Source of the DNA: Lysinibacillus odysseyi
Lineage (GTDB): Bacteria > Bacillota > Bacilli > Bacillales_A > Planococcaceae
Length of the DNA: 64,000 nucleotides
Assembly: GCA_014595895.1 (NCBI GenBank)
Contig: JABUKB010000001.1
Coordinates: 1,550,001 to 1,614,000 of the forward strand
Reading direction: 5' to 3'
Below the pieces are notes generated by a model. That model did not search any database and was not told the origin of the DNA. It worked only from the letters and a program-made list of their open reading frames with translations. Of the stretch, positions 42,596 to 52,560 are shown one piece after another; position 1 is the stretch's first letter, and each line of letters starts with the position of its first letter. Both the position numbers and the translations under genes were made by a program.

Positions 42596-43333
42596 ATGTT
42601 ATCGTATAAACGAAATGGAAAATCAACGGGTGAAACATTAGTACTCATTCATGGTTTTTTACTAGACCATACTATTTTTTCTAAAGTAACACCTCAGCTA
42701 GAGGAACATTATGACGTTTTACAAATAGAGTTACCTGGTCACGGCAACAGTAACGACATCCCTAACGAACCTACAATGGATGCTTATGTCGATGCTATCG
42801 CAGAAGTTTTGCAGCACGAAAAAATTACCGATGCTGTTTGGCTTGGACACTCTATGGGGGGGTATATTACATTAGCTGCCATGGAAAAAAATGCAGCCCC
42901 GATTACGAAGGCAATACTAGCTTATTCCTCCGATGCCCCAGATAGCTCTGAAACACAGAAAAAACGGGATAAACAGCGTGATGAGATTGAACAGCACGGT
43001 GTAGAACACTTTGTGAACAATTCCATTGAAAATTTCTTCTCGCAACGTGCGAAAAAAGAGGATATTGAATTAGCCAAACAAGGCGGTTACAAAGCACAGC
43101 AACAAGGCTTGCTGCAAGCTTTAGTCGCGATGAAAAATCGCAAAGATCAGCGTCCATTCCTAGCCCAAACTTCCATTCCCGTTCTTGTCATTGAAGGTGA
43201 ATTTGATGAAGCAGTTACACCAGTGAATACCAATAATATTGCCGTAAGAAAAGTTATCACACAAACCGGACATATTGGGATGCTAGAAGAACCGGATGCT
43301 TTTATAGAAGCCATCCGACAATTCATCGGCTAA
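42596..43333 (+). CDS. Alpha/beta hydrolase
   Basis: 245 residues. Oxyanion segment LVLIHGFLLDH, nucleophile elbow GHSMGG (Ser at about residue 87), acid in VIEGEFDEAV and histidine in TGHIGM. GHSMGG is typical of esterases and C-C bond hydrolases of the MhpC/MenH type; the substrate is unknown. Cytosolic. AGAAGGAG lies eleven bases before the ATG; a TTG two codons upstream is at better spacing and could be used instead. Confidence 0.8.
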   Translation: MLSYKRNGKSTGETLVLIHGFLLDHTIFSKVTPQLEEHYDVLQIELPGHGNSNDIPNEPTMDAYVDAIAEVLQHEKITDAVWLGHSMGGYITLAAMEKNAAPITKAILAYSSDAPDSSETQKKRDKQRDEIEQHGVEHFVNNSIENFFSQRAKKEDIELAKQGGYKAQQQGLLQALVAMKNRKDQRPFLAQTSIPVLVIEGEFDEAVTPVNTNNIAVRKVITQTGHIGMLEEPDAFIEAIRQFIG

Positions 43334-43381
43334 AAAAATGAATGTGGTCAGTTCCTTCAACTGGCCACATTCATTTTTTAT
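43333..43381. terminator. Bidirectional terminator between hydrolase and arginase genes
   Basis: Arms AAAAAATGAATGTGG-TCAG and CTGG-CCACATTCATTTTTT; U-tracts on both strands; overlaps both stop codons. Confidence 0.88.
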
Positions 43382-44265
43382 AAAAGTTTTTCGCCAAAAA
43401 GTGAGCCAACTAATGCGACCGCCACCTCTGCTGTTTGGTTTTGATGATCTAAAATCGGGTTGACTTCTACCACTTCAGCAGATGTCAGCTTATTACTCTC
43501 TGCCAACATTTCCATTGCCAAATGGCTTTCCCGGTACGTAATCCCTCCGCGCACAGGTGTCCCCACTCCTGGGCATTCCATCGGGTCGAGCGCATCCAAA
43601 TCGAGCGATAAATGAATGCCATCTGTATCTCTTAAGTAAAATAGAGTCTCCTCCATTACTGCAGCCATTCCCATGCGATCAATCTCATGCATCGTAAATA
43701 CTTTGATTCCTAATTTTTTAATCAGTTCACGTTCTCCGTCATCCAATGATCGCGCTCCGATAATGACAATGTTTTCCGCCTTGATACTTTGCTGTCCTAT
43801 TTGTGTCAGTTGTTCATGACCTAATCCTATATTCACAGCTAGCGGCATGCCATGAATATTACCAGATGGCGACGTTTCGGGAACATTCAAATCACCGTGG
43901 GCATCGTACCAAATGACACCAATGTTAGGTCTAGCTTCGGCAATCGCCGCCAATGTACCGATGGATATACTGTGGTCGCCTCCTAAAATCAGCGGAAATA
44001 CGCCGTCCCTTAACATCATTTCTACCCATACTTTTATGTGTAGACTTGCCTCTACAACAGCGCTTAGATTTTTTAAATGCTGTTTTTCATCATTTACAAT
44101 ATTGTTTCCTTTAACAGGTATGTTTCCGTAGTCTTTCACTTGAAATTCAAGTTCTATTAATCTATTATCTATCCCCGCGTAGCGAAGCGCACTTGGTCCC
44201 ATATCGACTCCGCGGCGTGCTTGCCCTAAGTCCATCGGCACTCCTAATAAACCTACCGTTTTCAT
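43378..44265 (-). CDS. rocF: Arginase
   Basis: 295 residues. Manganese ligands in [14 protein letters not shown] and SLDLDALDP, and the substrate loop [10 protein letters not shown] are all present. Hydrolyses arginine to ornithine and urea in the cytosol. The ATG of [10 protein letters not shown] is used because GGGGG lies seven bases upstream; a GTG two codons earlier is too near. No other arginine-catabolic gene is adjacent. Monocistronic. Confidence 0.95.
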   Translation of the reverse strand: MKTVGLLGVPMDLGQARRGVDMGPSALRYAGIDNRLIELEFQVKDYGNIPVKGNNIVNDEKQHLKNLSAVVEASLHIKVWVEMMLRDGVFPLILGGDHSISIGTLAAIAEARPNIGVIWYDAHGDLNVPETSPSGNIHGMPLAVNIGLGHEQLTQIGQQSIKAENIVIIGARSLDDGERELIKKLGIKVFTMHEIDRMGMAAVMEETLFYLRDTDGIHLSLDLDALDPMECPGVGTPVRGGITYRESHLAMEMLAESNKLTSAEVVEVNPILDHQNQTAEVAVALVGSLFGEKLL

Positions 44266-44390
44266 TGCCACACCCCCTTTTTTACTATTGTACTAGGGCG
44301 TCTCGTAGATAGGCAAGAAAAGGAAATGGTATGTTGGTTGGGCGTTCCCTTGTTTGTCGACTTATATTTTATAGAATCACTGAGCCTCCA

Positions 44391-44421
44391 CAAAAAAATC
44401 ACCCCCAGCAACTGGAGGTGA
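44391..44421 (-). terminator. Terminator of the pst-phoU operon
   Basis: TCACCTCCA/TGGGGGTGA stem followed on the minus strand by seven T residues, seven bases behind phoU. Confidence 0.88.
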
Positions 44422-44427
44422 CGTGGA

Positions 44428-45090
44428 TTAGTTATTTAATTCGTAATGCTGACCTTTAATCAGATAGAATAAATGCTCAGCCATATTCGTTACGTGATCG
44501 CCGCAACGCTCAATGTAGCGCGCGATAAAGGCTAGGCTTGTTAATTGAGATAAGTTTTCCTGAGGTACATCGGAAATGCGGAATAACCCTGTTACCGTTT
44601 CACCATATAGCTCATCAATCTTATCATCTAATTCGGCAATTTCTTTTGCCTTTGTCATATTGTCATCCATAAAAGCATCCACAATTTGACGTAGCATCAA
44701 TAACGTACGCTGATGCATTTCTTCTAACGTTTCTGTAGAAGCAATAATAGGCGCTTTGCCAAGGCGTATTGTTTCTTTTGCAATATTTACAGCATAGTCA
44801 CCTACGCGTTCCATATCAGAAGCTGCTTTTAAAATAACAACTAAGCGGCGTAAATCTGTTGCTACTGGCTGTTGTTTTGCAATGATTAAAATCACACGGT
44901 CATTAATCATTTCTTCTAGACGATTAATTTCAGTGTCCATATCGATAATCTCTAAAGCAATATCAACATTTCTCTCTTTAAACGCTTTAAAAGCCAATTC
45001 AAAAGCGTTAATTGATTGCTCACAAAGCTCTTTTAAGTCTCTTTGTACACTTTGTATATCATTTTCAAAACGTTCACGCACTGACATCAT
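44428..45090 (-). CDS. phoU: Phosphate signalling complex protein PhoU
   Basis: 220 residues, all-helical with the two PhoU repeats. Metal-cluster motifs VGDYAVNIAK and CGDHVTNMAEH are both intact. It links Pst transport to control of the PhoR kinase, and lies at the inner membrane face. Two adjacent ATGs; the first is taken. Spaced 14 bases behind pstB. B. subtilis lacks phoU in its pst operon, so its presence here sets this genome apart from B. subtilis. Confidence 0.93.
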   Translation of the reverse strand: MMSVRERFENDIQSVQRDLKELCEQSINAFELAFKAFKERNVDIALEIIDMDTEINRLEEMINDRVILIIAKQQPVATDLRRLVVILKAASDMERVGDYAVNIAKETIRLGKAPIIASTETLEEMHQRTLLMLRQIVDAFMDDNMTKAKEIAELDDKIDELYGETVTGLFRISDVPQENLSQLTSLAFIARYIERCGDHVTNMAEHLFYLIKGQHYELNN

Positions 45091-45104
45091 TCTTTATCTC
45101 TCCC

Positions 45105-45926
45105 TTATCCAAATCGACCTGAAATATAATCTTCCGTACGCTGATCGGACGGTGTAGAGAATATTTTATCTGTCTGATCAAATTCGATAATTTCACCATT
45201 TAAGAAAAAGGCTGTTTTATCGCTGATACGAGCTGCTTGTTGCATGTTGTGCGTAACAATAACGATTGAATATTGCTCTTTTAACTCCTGCACAAGTTCT
45301 TCTACTTTTAATGTAGAAATAGGGTCAAGTGCACTTGTTGGTTCATCCATTAAGATCACATCTGGCTCTGTAGCTAAACAACGTGCGATACAAATACGTT
45401 GCTGCTGACCACCTGATAAGCCGTATGCATTTTCATTTAGGCGATCTTTCACGTCATCCCAAATGGCTGCACCGCGTAAAGATTTTTCCACGATTTCATC
45501 TAAAATCTTTTTATTTTTAATTCCGTGAATACGTGGACCGTATGCAATATTATCATAAATTGATTTTGGGAATGGGTTTGGCTTTTGGAATACCATCCCT
45601 ACTCTTGTACGTAACTCTTCTACCTCATAGCCAGCTTCGAAAATATTGCGTTCACGGTATTTGATTTCCCCTTGTGTACGCACGATTGGCACTAGCTCTA
45701 CCATACGATTTAATGCTTTTACATACGTTGACTTACCGCAACCCGAAGGTCCGATAACCGCTGTAACTTCGTTTTCCGTAATATTGATATTCAAGTTTTT
45801 TAACGCATGGTGCTCACCATACCATAAGTTAAAATCTCTTGTTTCAAATACGATACCTTTATCTCGATTCGGTGTAAGGATTGTCTTTTCTTTTACGACA
45901 ATCTTCGGTGTTTCTATTGCGACCAT
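45105..45926 (-). CDS. pstB: Phosphate ABC transporter ATP-binding protein
   Basis: 273 residues. Walker [10 protein letters not shown], signature [14 protein letters not shown], Walker [14 protein letters not shown] and switch IVTHNM. The [11 protein letters not shown] segment is PstB-specific. A ~25-residue N-terminal extension precedes the ABC domain. Drives high-affinity phosphate import. Ribosome site AAGGAG. Single pstB, where B. subtilis has two. Confidence 0.96.
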   Translation of the reverse strand: MVAIETPKIVVKEKTILTPNRDKGIVFETRDFNLWYGEHHALKNLNINITENEVTAVIGPSGCGKSTYVKALNRMVELVPIVRTQGEIKYRERNIFEAGYEVEELRTRVGMVFQKPNPFPKSIYDNIAYGPRIHGIKNKKILDEIVEKSLRGAAIWDDVKDRLNENAYGLSGGQQQRICIARCLATEPDVILMDEPTSALDPISTLKVEELVQELKEQYSIVIVTHNMQQAARISDKTAFFLNGEIIEFDQTDKIFSTPSDQRTEDYISGRFG

Positions 45927-45938
45927 CTATAACACTCC

Positions 45939-46817
45939 TTAATAACGTTTTTGGAATTTATTTCGAATAAATATAGCAATCGAGTTCATGAAAATTAACA
46001 CAGTCATCAACACAATAATCCCTGCGGCTGCAACATATTGGAATTCTTCCTGTGGACGTTTTGCCCAGTCGAAAATTTGCATTGGCAGTGCTGTGAATGA
46101 GTCCATAATACCGGTAGGCAAGAATTGCAGAATAACAGGTATACCAATAACAACAAGCGGTGCTGTTTCGCCAATGGCACGTGATAACGCTAAAATACTA
46201 CCTGTTAAAATACCTGGAATCGCGGCTGGTAACACAACACGGACAATCGTTTGCCATTTTGTCGCGCCCATTCCATAAGATGCTTCACGTTGTTCATTTG
46301 GCACAGCGCGAATAGCTTCCTGTGCAGCAACAATAATAACTGGTAAGATCAGTAAACTCATTGTAAAACCAGCTGCTAAAATACTTTTCCCTAAATCCAT
46401 TAAACGAACGAAAATCGTCAAACCTAGTAAACCGAAGACAATAGATGGTACACCTGCTAAGTTAGAAATGTTCATACGGATAAAATCGTTTAATTTATTT
46501 TTCTTCGCATACTCTTCTAAGTAAATAGCTGTAGATACACCTAAAATGATCGATACTGGCGCAACTATAGCCATTAACCATAAAGAACCAATAAGCGCTG
46601 CCTTGATCCCTGCTTTTTCAGGTATACGGGAAGCAAAGTTCGTAATAAAGTCAAAGTTTAAATACCCTGCACCTTGCGATAAAATACGGAATAGCAATAC
46701 CGCTAATGCTAATAGCGCAAAGCTAGTAGCAAGGATGAACAAAGTCTTCCAGAGCCCATTCATTTTTAATCGTGAGTGCATACGCTTCGTGACAGTTTCT
46801 TGTTGCAAATATTTCAT
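45939..46817 (-). CDS. pstA: Phosphate ABC transporter permease PstA
   Basis: 292 residues, six membrane helices. The coupling loop REASYGMGATKWQTIVRVVLPAA (EAA motif) and ALSRAIGETAPLVVIG identify PstA. Forms the channel with PstC. One base separates it from the pstC start region, and it is 12 bases ahead of pstB. No anomaly. Confidence 0.95.
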   Translation of the reverse strand: MKYLQQETVTKRMHSRLKMNGLWKTLFILATSFALLALAVLLFRILSQGAGYLNFDFITNFASRIPEKAGIKAALIGSLWLMAIVAPVSIILGVSTAIYLEEYAKKNKLNDFIRMNISNLAGVPSIVFGLLGLTIFVRLMDLGKSILAAGFTMSLLILPVIIVAAQEAIRAVPNEQREASYGMGATKWQTIVRVVLPAAIPGILTGSILALSRAIGETAPLVVIGIPVILQFLPTGIMDSFTALPMQIFDWAKRPQEEFQYVAAAGIIVLMTVLIFMNSIAIFIRNKFQKRY

Positions 46818-46818
46818 C

Positions 46819-47745
46819 TTAATACTCCTCTCTGAAGCGTTTTGAAATGTACTGCGCTAGTAAGTTCATTACTAATGTAAAGATGAATAGTGTAAATCCT
46901 ACTGCATAAATAGAGTAGTAAATCGTTGTACCATAACCAGCATCACCCGTTGTTACTTGTACTATATAGGCTGTCATCGTCTGAATTGAGTCTGTGAAGC
47001 CGAAATTGAATAAAGGTGTTGAACCACCTGCAAGAGATACGATCATCGTCTCACCGATTGCACGGGAAGTAGCAAGTACAACCGAAGCAATAATTCCTGA
47101 TAATGCAGCTGGCAAGACAATTTTCACCGCTACCTCAAACTTTGTAGCACCAAGACCTAAGGCACCTTCACGGATAGAATTAGGAACAGAGCTCATCGCA
47201 TCTTCTGACATCGAGGCGATCATCGGTAAAATCATTACCCCTACTACAATCCCCGGGCTTAGTGCATTGAAAATTTTCAAATCTGGAATAATAGTCTGCA
47301 ATATTGGCGTGACGAATGTTAAGGCAAAGAATCCATATACGATCGTTGGGACACCAGCTAATACTTCTAAAATTGGTTTTACTGTACGACGTACCTTTTC
47401 TGAAGCATATTCACTTAAATAAATCGCTGCGCCTAAACCAAATGGTACCGCTACAATAATCGCGATAAATGTTACTTTAAATGTTCCCATGATTAGCGGT
47501 AATACTCCGTATAATGGCTCTTTTCCTGAGAATGGTAACCACTGTGTGCCGAATAAATAATCAGTAATCGATACGCGTGTAAAGAATTCCACAGTTTCAA
47601 AAATTAATGTAAAAACAATACCGAATGTCGTTAGTACAGAAATGGCTGCCGCTGCAAATAACAAAATCGGTACCATTTTTTCAATAAACTTTTTACCTTT
47701 CTTTTTACGTGACTCTGCAATCATCTGCTGCACAGACTGACTCAT
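46819..47745 (-). CDS. pstC: Phosphate ABC transporter permease PstC
   Basis: 308 residues. EAA loop REGALGLGATKFEVAVKIVLPAA and SRAIGETMIVSLAGG are PstC marks; six membrane helices after a basic N-terminus (ESRKKKGKKF). ATG of MSQSVQQM chosen for GGAAG upstream. It follows pstS across a hairpin that probably lowers its expression relative to the binding protein. Confidence 0.95.
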   Translation of the reverse strand: MSQSVQQMIAESRKKKGKKFIEKMVPILLFAAAAISVLTTFGIVFTLIFETVEFFTRVSITDYLFGTQWLPFSGKEPLYGVLPLIMGTFKVTFIAIIVAVPFGLGAAIYLSEYASEKVRRTVKPILEVLAGVPTIVYGFFALTFVTPILQTIIPDLKIFNALSPGIVVGVMILPMIASMSEDAMSSVPNSIREGALGLGATKFEVAVKIVLPAALSGIIASVVLATSRAIGETMIVSLAGGSTPLFNFGFTDSIQTMTAYIVQVTTGDAGYGTTIYYSIYAVGFTLFIFTLVMNLLAQYISKRFREEY

Positions 47746-47763
47746 CAAAATCTTCCTTTCTTT

Positions 47764-47794
47764 TAAAAAAACGTGTGGTAAAGCTACCACACGT
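47764..47794 (-). terminator. Hairpin between pstS and pstC (partial terminator)
   Basis: Perfect 10-bp arms ACGTGTGGTA/TACCACACGT around AAGC, then seven T residues on the minus strand. As pstC-pstA-pstB-phoU lack another promoter by eye, read-through is expected; such a hairpin makes pstS transcripts more abundant. Confidence 0.85.
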
Positions 47795-47804
47795 CAAGTT
47801 ACGT

Positions 47805-48770
47805 TTATTTTAACGCTTCAATTGCCGCTAAACCTTCGTCATATTTTTCTTGTGGTGAACGTACATAACCAGTTAATTCTGCCATGTCGCCCGCGTTTTC
47901 TAGCGTGAATTTAACAAAGTCATATTTTGCTGGATCTTTTAATGCTTCATTTTTCACATAGACGAATAGTGGACGTGATAGTGGTGAATATTCACCAGAT
48001 TCAATTGTTTCATTGTTTGGTTCTACACCATCGACTTTCACAACTTGTAATTTATCTTTGTTTGCTAAGTAGTAAGCGTAACCGAAGAATGCAATTGCAT
48101 TTTTATCAGCGACTACACCTTGTACTAGTACGTTATCATCTTCTGATAATGTAGCTGAGCTTACTAGATCTTCGCCATCTAAGATTACTTCATCGAAGTA
48201 GTCATAAGTACCTGAGTCTGCCCCTGGAGAGTAGAATACAACTTCTTCATCTGGCCATGATGGATCGATATCAGACCATTTTTTTGTCGTACCATCTTCA
48301 ACCCAAAGTTTTTTTAATTGATCTACTGTTAAGTCTTTAGCCCAGTCATTTTCTGGGTGAATCACAACCGATAAACCATCATAAGCAATCTCTAATTCTG
48401 TATAGTCAATGCCAGCATCTTTTAATTTCTGTGCTTCATCATCTTTAATTGGGCGTGATGCGTTTGAGAAGTCCGTTTCTCCATTTACGAATTTTTCAAA
48501 ACCACCACCTGTACCTGATACGCCGACAGATACACGAACATCTTTTTGTGCACCGCTATATTCTTCTACGATCGCTTCCATAATTGGTGCTACAGTAGAT
48601 GAACCATCACCTATTACATCGCCTGATAATTGTGCAGTGCCTTCTTCCGCTTGAGCTTGTTCATTAGTGTCTGTTGATGCTGTGTCTGTTTCTTCGTCGC
48701 CACCACATGCCCCTAGTAGTAATGCCGATCCTAAAACAGCTGTCATCGTTAAGTACTTCCATTTTTTCAT
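47805..48770 (-). CDS. pstS: Phosphate-binding lipoprotein PstS
   Basis: 321 residues. Signal peptide MKKWKYLTMTAVLGSALLLGAC with lipobox LGAC. A short acidic linker, then the phosphate-binding fold: DGSSTVAPI, GVSGTGGGFEKF and GADSGTYDYF supply the serine/threonine/arginine phosphate ligands. Start set by GGAGG. Preceded by a four-repeat Pho box, so PhoP-controlled. Confidence 0.96.
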   Translation of the reverse strand: MKKWKYLTMTAVLGSALLLGACGGDEETDTASTDTNEQAQAEEGTAQLSGDVIGDGSSTVAPIMEAIVEEYSGAQKDVRVSVGVSGTGGGFEKFVNGETDFSNASRPIKDDEAQKLKDAGIDYTELEIAYDGLSVVIHPENDWAKDLTVDQLKKLWVEDGTTKKWSDIDPSWPDEEVVFYSPGADSGTYDYFDEVILDGEDLVSSATLSEDDNVLVQGVVADKNAIAFFGYAYYLANKDKLQVVKVDGVEPNNETIESGEYSPLSRPLFVYVKNEALKDPAKYDFVKFTLENAGDMAELTGYVRSPQEKYDEGLAAIEALK

Positions 48771-48822
48771 TGTGTGAATCCTCCAAGTCAAAGGTTGTTT
48801 TATTAACTTACAACTCATACTT

Positions 48823-48861
48823 TACCAACAAAATATGAAGTCAAAATAAACGAATTGTTAA
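48823..48861 (-). promoter_or_regulatory. Pho box (PhoP-binding repeats) of the pst operon
   Basis: On the minus strand four hexamers follow each other with exact 5-base spacers: TTAACA, TTTATT, TTCATA, TTGGTA. This 11-bp periodicity and sequence fit the PhoP direct-repeat consensus TT(A/C/T)A(C/T)A. It lies about 50 bases ahead of the pstS start, in the place expected of an activator site. Confidence 0.82.
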
Positions 48862-48943
48862 GGAGGGGTAAATAATTGTATTACTTTATAAAGGAACGTA
48901 AAGTCTATTTACAAAGAGATTTACGAGAATCGCAAACTATTAA

Positions 48944-48985
48944 CAAAAAAAACCGCTAGAAAATAAACAATCATTTTCTAGCGGT
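48944..48985 (-). terminator. Terminator of pbpA
   Basis: Perfect 12-bp arms ACCGCTAGAAAA/TTTTCTAGCGGT with a ten-base loop and eight T residues on the minus strand, right behind the pbpA stop. Confidence 0.9.
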
Positions 48986-48989
48986 CATT

Positions 48990-51203
48990 TTATTCGTTTA
49001 CTGTATCAATTTCTTGCTCTTCATCCAACAGCTCACTATCCGTCGGACGAATAATTCTTTGGGTAGTGGAACTATCGATTAAGCCCTCTGCCTGATGTTT
49101 ATTTTTTAATTCAAAGTAATAATCTAACATATCACGCGCAATAAAATTGGTATGTCCAGTGTAAGAGTTTAGATTCGTAGAGGCCCAAGGGAGGATGACT
49201 GCATAAGCTACCTCTGGATTTTCGAAAGGTGCAAAGCCAACATGCACTAAGTTAATCGTATTCGTACCGTATCGATTTCTCTGTGGTCCATAGTAAACTA
49301 CCTCTGCTGTACCTGTTTTACCAGCAGCTGTGTACGGGGTATCGCCAAATACGTGTCTTGCCGACCCTTTACTTCCTGTATATACCCGACGGAATCCTTC
49401 TCGTACTTGGTTAATTTCAGCTTCCGTATTATCAATTTTATTTAAAATATTTGGTTTGATTTCTTCTACCAATGGTCCCATCACTTGGCCATCTTTAGAA
49501 GGATCGCGAATTTCTTTTAGGATACGTGGCTGCACGCGGTATCCACCATTCGCAATGGTTGACACATACTGGGCTAGCTGCAATGGTGTATACGTATCGA
49601 ACTGACCAATTGCAATATCCAGGATTTTACCTTGAGAATCCGGATTATTTTGAATACCTGTTGTCTCCCCAGGTAAATCGATACCTGTTGGCACACCTAA
49701 ACCTAGTTGAGCATAGCCGTTACGTAAACGTTGTAATGTATCGCTTGGGAATTTCAATCCCATATATGGATAATAAGATAAACCACCCATTTTTAGTGCA
49801 ATTTTGAACATATAAATATTGGAAGATCGCTCTAAAGCTTGTAAATCATTCATCATAATTCGTCCATGACGGTTGAAAATAGAAGATTTCTTTAAGCCAC
49901 CACCTAAAATAATGGGCTCATCTAGTTGCGTCGTCCCAACAGAAATCGCGTTTTCACGGTAACCTGTTAACACGGTAGCTCCCTTGACTACTGAGCCGGC
50001 TTCATAGGCCGTAGTGAATGTTCCGTATGAATAATCGGCAATATACCTTTTACCACTATCGTCATATTCAATCTTTTTACCGACCATCGATAAAATTTCA
50101 CCGGTATTTGGATTCATCATCACATAGAAGGCACGGTCGACTAAGCCGCCTCCACTACCTGCTTTTGCTTTTAGTAGGGTTTCCTCTATAACACGCTCTG
50201 CTTCTTGCTGAAGTTCAATATCTAATGTTGTAACTAAATCTTTCCCTGGCTCCCCTTCAAAGGTTGTCACAGTTTCCATGACATTACCGGCTTTATCTGT
50301 CACGTTTTTCACGACCGATTTTTCACCTTGCAATAATTCCTCATACTGCGCCTCGAAATAACTTTCACCAACTCGGTCATTTCTGGAATATTCGCGTGCC
50401 AAATAATAATTCAGCTTACTTTTTGGAATCCCCTTACTTGGTGTGGATGTTCGGCCTAGTATCGCTAGCGATACATGGCGTACACGTTTCCAGTCCGTTG
50501 TCGTATTGACACCTGGTAATTCTGATAATAATTCAGACACTAGCGCAAACTCTTGATCTGTGACATTTTCACTTTTGATAATTTGCGGTGATAAATCATA
50601 GCCGGATGTCATCTCACGATAAATGGCCAACACTTCTAAATCAGTCGGTGTCAGCTGGGCTAGCTCTTGTTCCGTAATACGCTCACGTACACGGCGGTCA
50701 TATTCCGCATTTACTTCTTTTTCTTCCATATTTTCTTTAGAGTTACGGAAGTCCGTCATTTCCTCTGTTGTCACTTTTTCAGCCGCTTCATTCGGATTTT
50801 TCAAAATCCAAAAGTCTTGTTTATCCCGATATGTTACTTTTTTAGTAGGCATGTCGATCAGTTGGGCCAACTTTTCTGCAATCCCTAGCATTTCCTCACT
50901 TTTTACTTTCGGTAACTTGGTATAAGTAATCGCATTTTCCGGTTGATTATCGACCAAAATTCGTCCATAACGGTCGTAAATACGCCCCCTAGCTACACTT
51001 GTATTTACTCGTATTTCTTCTGTACGCTCTATTGCACGGACATAATCTTCTCCTTTGACAATTTGTAAATAACCTAGGCGAATAATCAGTAAAGAAAATA
51101 AAATAAATATCGAAAAGAAAAGGACGTTCATGCGAAATGAAAGGCTCGATTTTTGCTTGGCCTTTGCTTTCGGATCGCGTTTATTTGATATTTGTTTCCG
51201 CAA
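48990..51203 (-). CDS. pbpA: Class B penicillin-binding protein (transpeptidase)
   Basis: 737 residues. One N-terminal membrane anchor (about residues 25-46), a PBP dimer domain, and a transpeptidase domain with SVVK (EAGSVVKGA, about residue 400), SSN (ERSSNIYM) and KTG (AAGKTGTAEV). Position next to pstS equals pbpA (PBP2A) of B. subtilis, involved in side-wall elongation. Extracytoplasmic. Long inserted region between anchor and catalytic domain is normal for this group. Confidence 0.92.
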   Translation of the reverse strand: MRKQISNKRDPKAKAKQKSSLSFRMNVLFFSIFILFSLLIIRLGYLQIVKGEDYVRAIERTEEIRVNTSVARGRIYDRYGRILVDNQPENAITYTKLPKVKSEEMLGIAEKLAQLIDMPTKKVTYRDKQDFWILKNPNEAAEKVTTEEMTDFRNSKENMEEKEVNAEYDRRVRERITEQELAQLTPTDLEVLAIYREMTSGYDLSPQIIKSENVTDQEFALVSELLSELPGVNTTTDWKRVRHVSLAILGRTSTPSKGIPKSKLNYYLAREYSRNDRVGESYFEAQYEELLQGEKSVVKNVTDKAGNVMETVTTFEGEPGKDLVTTLDIELQQEAERVIEETLLKAKAGSGGGLVDRAFYVMMNPNTGEILSMVGKKIEYDDSGKRYIADYSYGTFTTAYEAGSVVKGATVLTGYRENAISVGTTQLDEPIILGGGLKKSSIFNRHGRIMMNDLQALERSSNIYMFKIALKMGGLSYYPYMGLKFPSDTLQRLRNGYAQLGLGVPTGIDLPGETTGIQNNPDSQGKILDIAIGQFDTYTPLQLAQYVSTIANGGYRVQPRILKEIRDPSKDGQVMGPLVEEIKPNILNKIDNTEAEINQVREGFRRVYTGSKGSARHVFGDTPYTAAGKTGTAEVVYYGPQRNRYGTNTINLVHVGFAPFENPEVAYAVILPWASTNLNSYTGHTNFIARDMLDYYFELKNKHQAEGLIDSSTTQRIIRPTDSELLDEEQEIDTVNE

Positions 51204-51393
51204 AATATCCCCTCCTCTAGTTAGAAATTCATAGCTTTTAGTATATCATCATTTCCTCCCTTTAAAAAGCTAGACTATTACATTCTTTAAAATCGACTCT
51301 ATTAAAAGATAAAAGGTTCCTCTTCTTCTATCATTTTGTATAAAATAGATATAATCCTAATAAAATAGCTGTTTTGAAGATAAGGAGGATTTG

Positions 51394-52449
51394 ATGAAAA
51401 AAATTGTTTTTCTTCTATTATTAATAGTATGGCCATTGCAAGTCGATGCACAATTTTCGGATGTCCCTACCGGCGGGGAGCTTGACGAAGCACTTACTTA
51501 TCTGACAGAGCTGAATGTGCTAGGCGGTTACCCGGACGGCACTTTTCGTCCAGGCAATCCGGTCACTAGAGCACAGGCTTCTAAAATGATTGCCAATGCC
51601 TTGCAGTTACGGCAGCCTGCAACAGATTCTATCTTTTCGGATTTAGCAAAAAGCAATGACTATTACCAATACGTCAGTGCTTTAGCAGCCAAGCAAATTA
51701 TCAGTGGTTATCCGGACGGTTCTTTTAAGCCCTATAAAGCCATTACCCGCCAGCAAATGGCCAAAATGCTTGCAAATGCCTACGATCTAGAAGGTGTGTT
51801 CCACACGTTGCCTTTTGAAGATGTCAAGCGGTCCGTTGAAGCATTTCAGTTTATCAATGCCCTTTATAGTTACGGCGTGACAACCGGAACAACAGCAACC
51901 ACTTACTCTCCGTCTAAAACGGTCACACGTGGACAGTTGGCTGTTTTTATCTACCGCGCTTCTCATATGAACAAGAATGGTTATTTGTTAGCGATAGATG
52001 ATAGCGCATCTTATGAACTTGCCCGACCGCTAGTGAAAGTGATTGCTTCTGGGACACAGCTGCATTTGCTCCCTTTAACAAATGGCAATACAAAACTCTA
52101 TATCGATGGGACCAAACCTGCTCTTTATGCGCTTCAAGTCAAGGATGGGCGAATTTCTTTAGTACCGGAATCGGTTTCCGCGGGGCTTACCCATAATGTA
52201 CTGTTTTATACATTTAATGCCTTGCAGCTCCCTTTTATCCCAAATCAAATTGATGTACAAACGATAGAGGGGCAAGCTTTGCCCGCTAATATGTACTACG
52301 CAGGGCAGACTGCTACCGGGATTGAGCTTGCTATTTTCGGACCTGGTGAATATAGAGTGACTCTATCAAATGGTCAACAAAAACAATCTTATCTAGCGGA
52401 AGTATATGTGCAGAACTTCCAGACGTTTACTCAACTTTACCGACCGTAA
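51394..52449 (+). CDS. Secreted protein with three S-layer homology (SLH) domains
   Basis: 351 residues. Signal peptide MKKIVFLLLLIVWPLQVDAQ. Three SLH repeats follow: FSDVPTGGELDEALTYL with GGYPDGTFRPGNPVTRAQASKM, then FSDLAKSNDYYQYV with GYPDGSFKPYKAITRQQMAKM, then FEDVKRSVEAFQFI with TYSPSKTVTRGQLAVF (shown in parts). SLH domains bind pyruvylated secondary wall polymer. The C-terminal ~150 residues are beta-rich and unrecognised. ATG follows AAGGAGGA. Own terminator. Convergent with the diguanylate cyclase gene. Confidence 0.88.
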   Translation: MKKIVFLLLLIVWPLQVDAQFSDVPTGGELDEALTYLTELNVLGGYPDGTFRPGNPVTRAQASKMIANALQLRQPATDSIFSDLAKSNDYYQYVSALAAKQIISGYPDGSFKPYKAITRQQMAKMLANAYDLEGVFHTLPFEDVKRSVEAFQFINALYSYGVTTGTTATTYSPSKTVTRGQLAVFIYRASHMNKNGYLLAIDDSASYELARPLVKVIASGTQLHLLPLTNGNTKLYIDGTKPALYALQVKDGRISLVPESVSAGLTHNVLFYTFNALQLPFIPNQIDVQTIEGQALPANMYYAGQTATGIELAIFGPGEYRVTLSNGQQKQSYLAEVYVQNFQTFTQLYRP

Positions 52450-52454
52450 CAAAG

Positions 52455-52490
52455 AAACCTCAATCATCACAGCGGATGATTGAGGTTTTA
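52455..52490 (+). terminator. Terminator of the SLH gene
   Basis: AAACCTCAATCAT and ATGATTGAGGTTT arms, seven-base loop, then TATAGG; both strands have short U-tracts. Confidence 0.8.
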
Positions 52491-52560
52491 TAGGTGCTAA
52501 CGTTATTTAGCTGATTGGAACTTTCTAACTTCAGTCCGCCTTCGCGATCCTTAACAGCCT

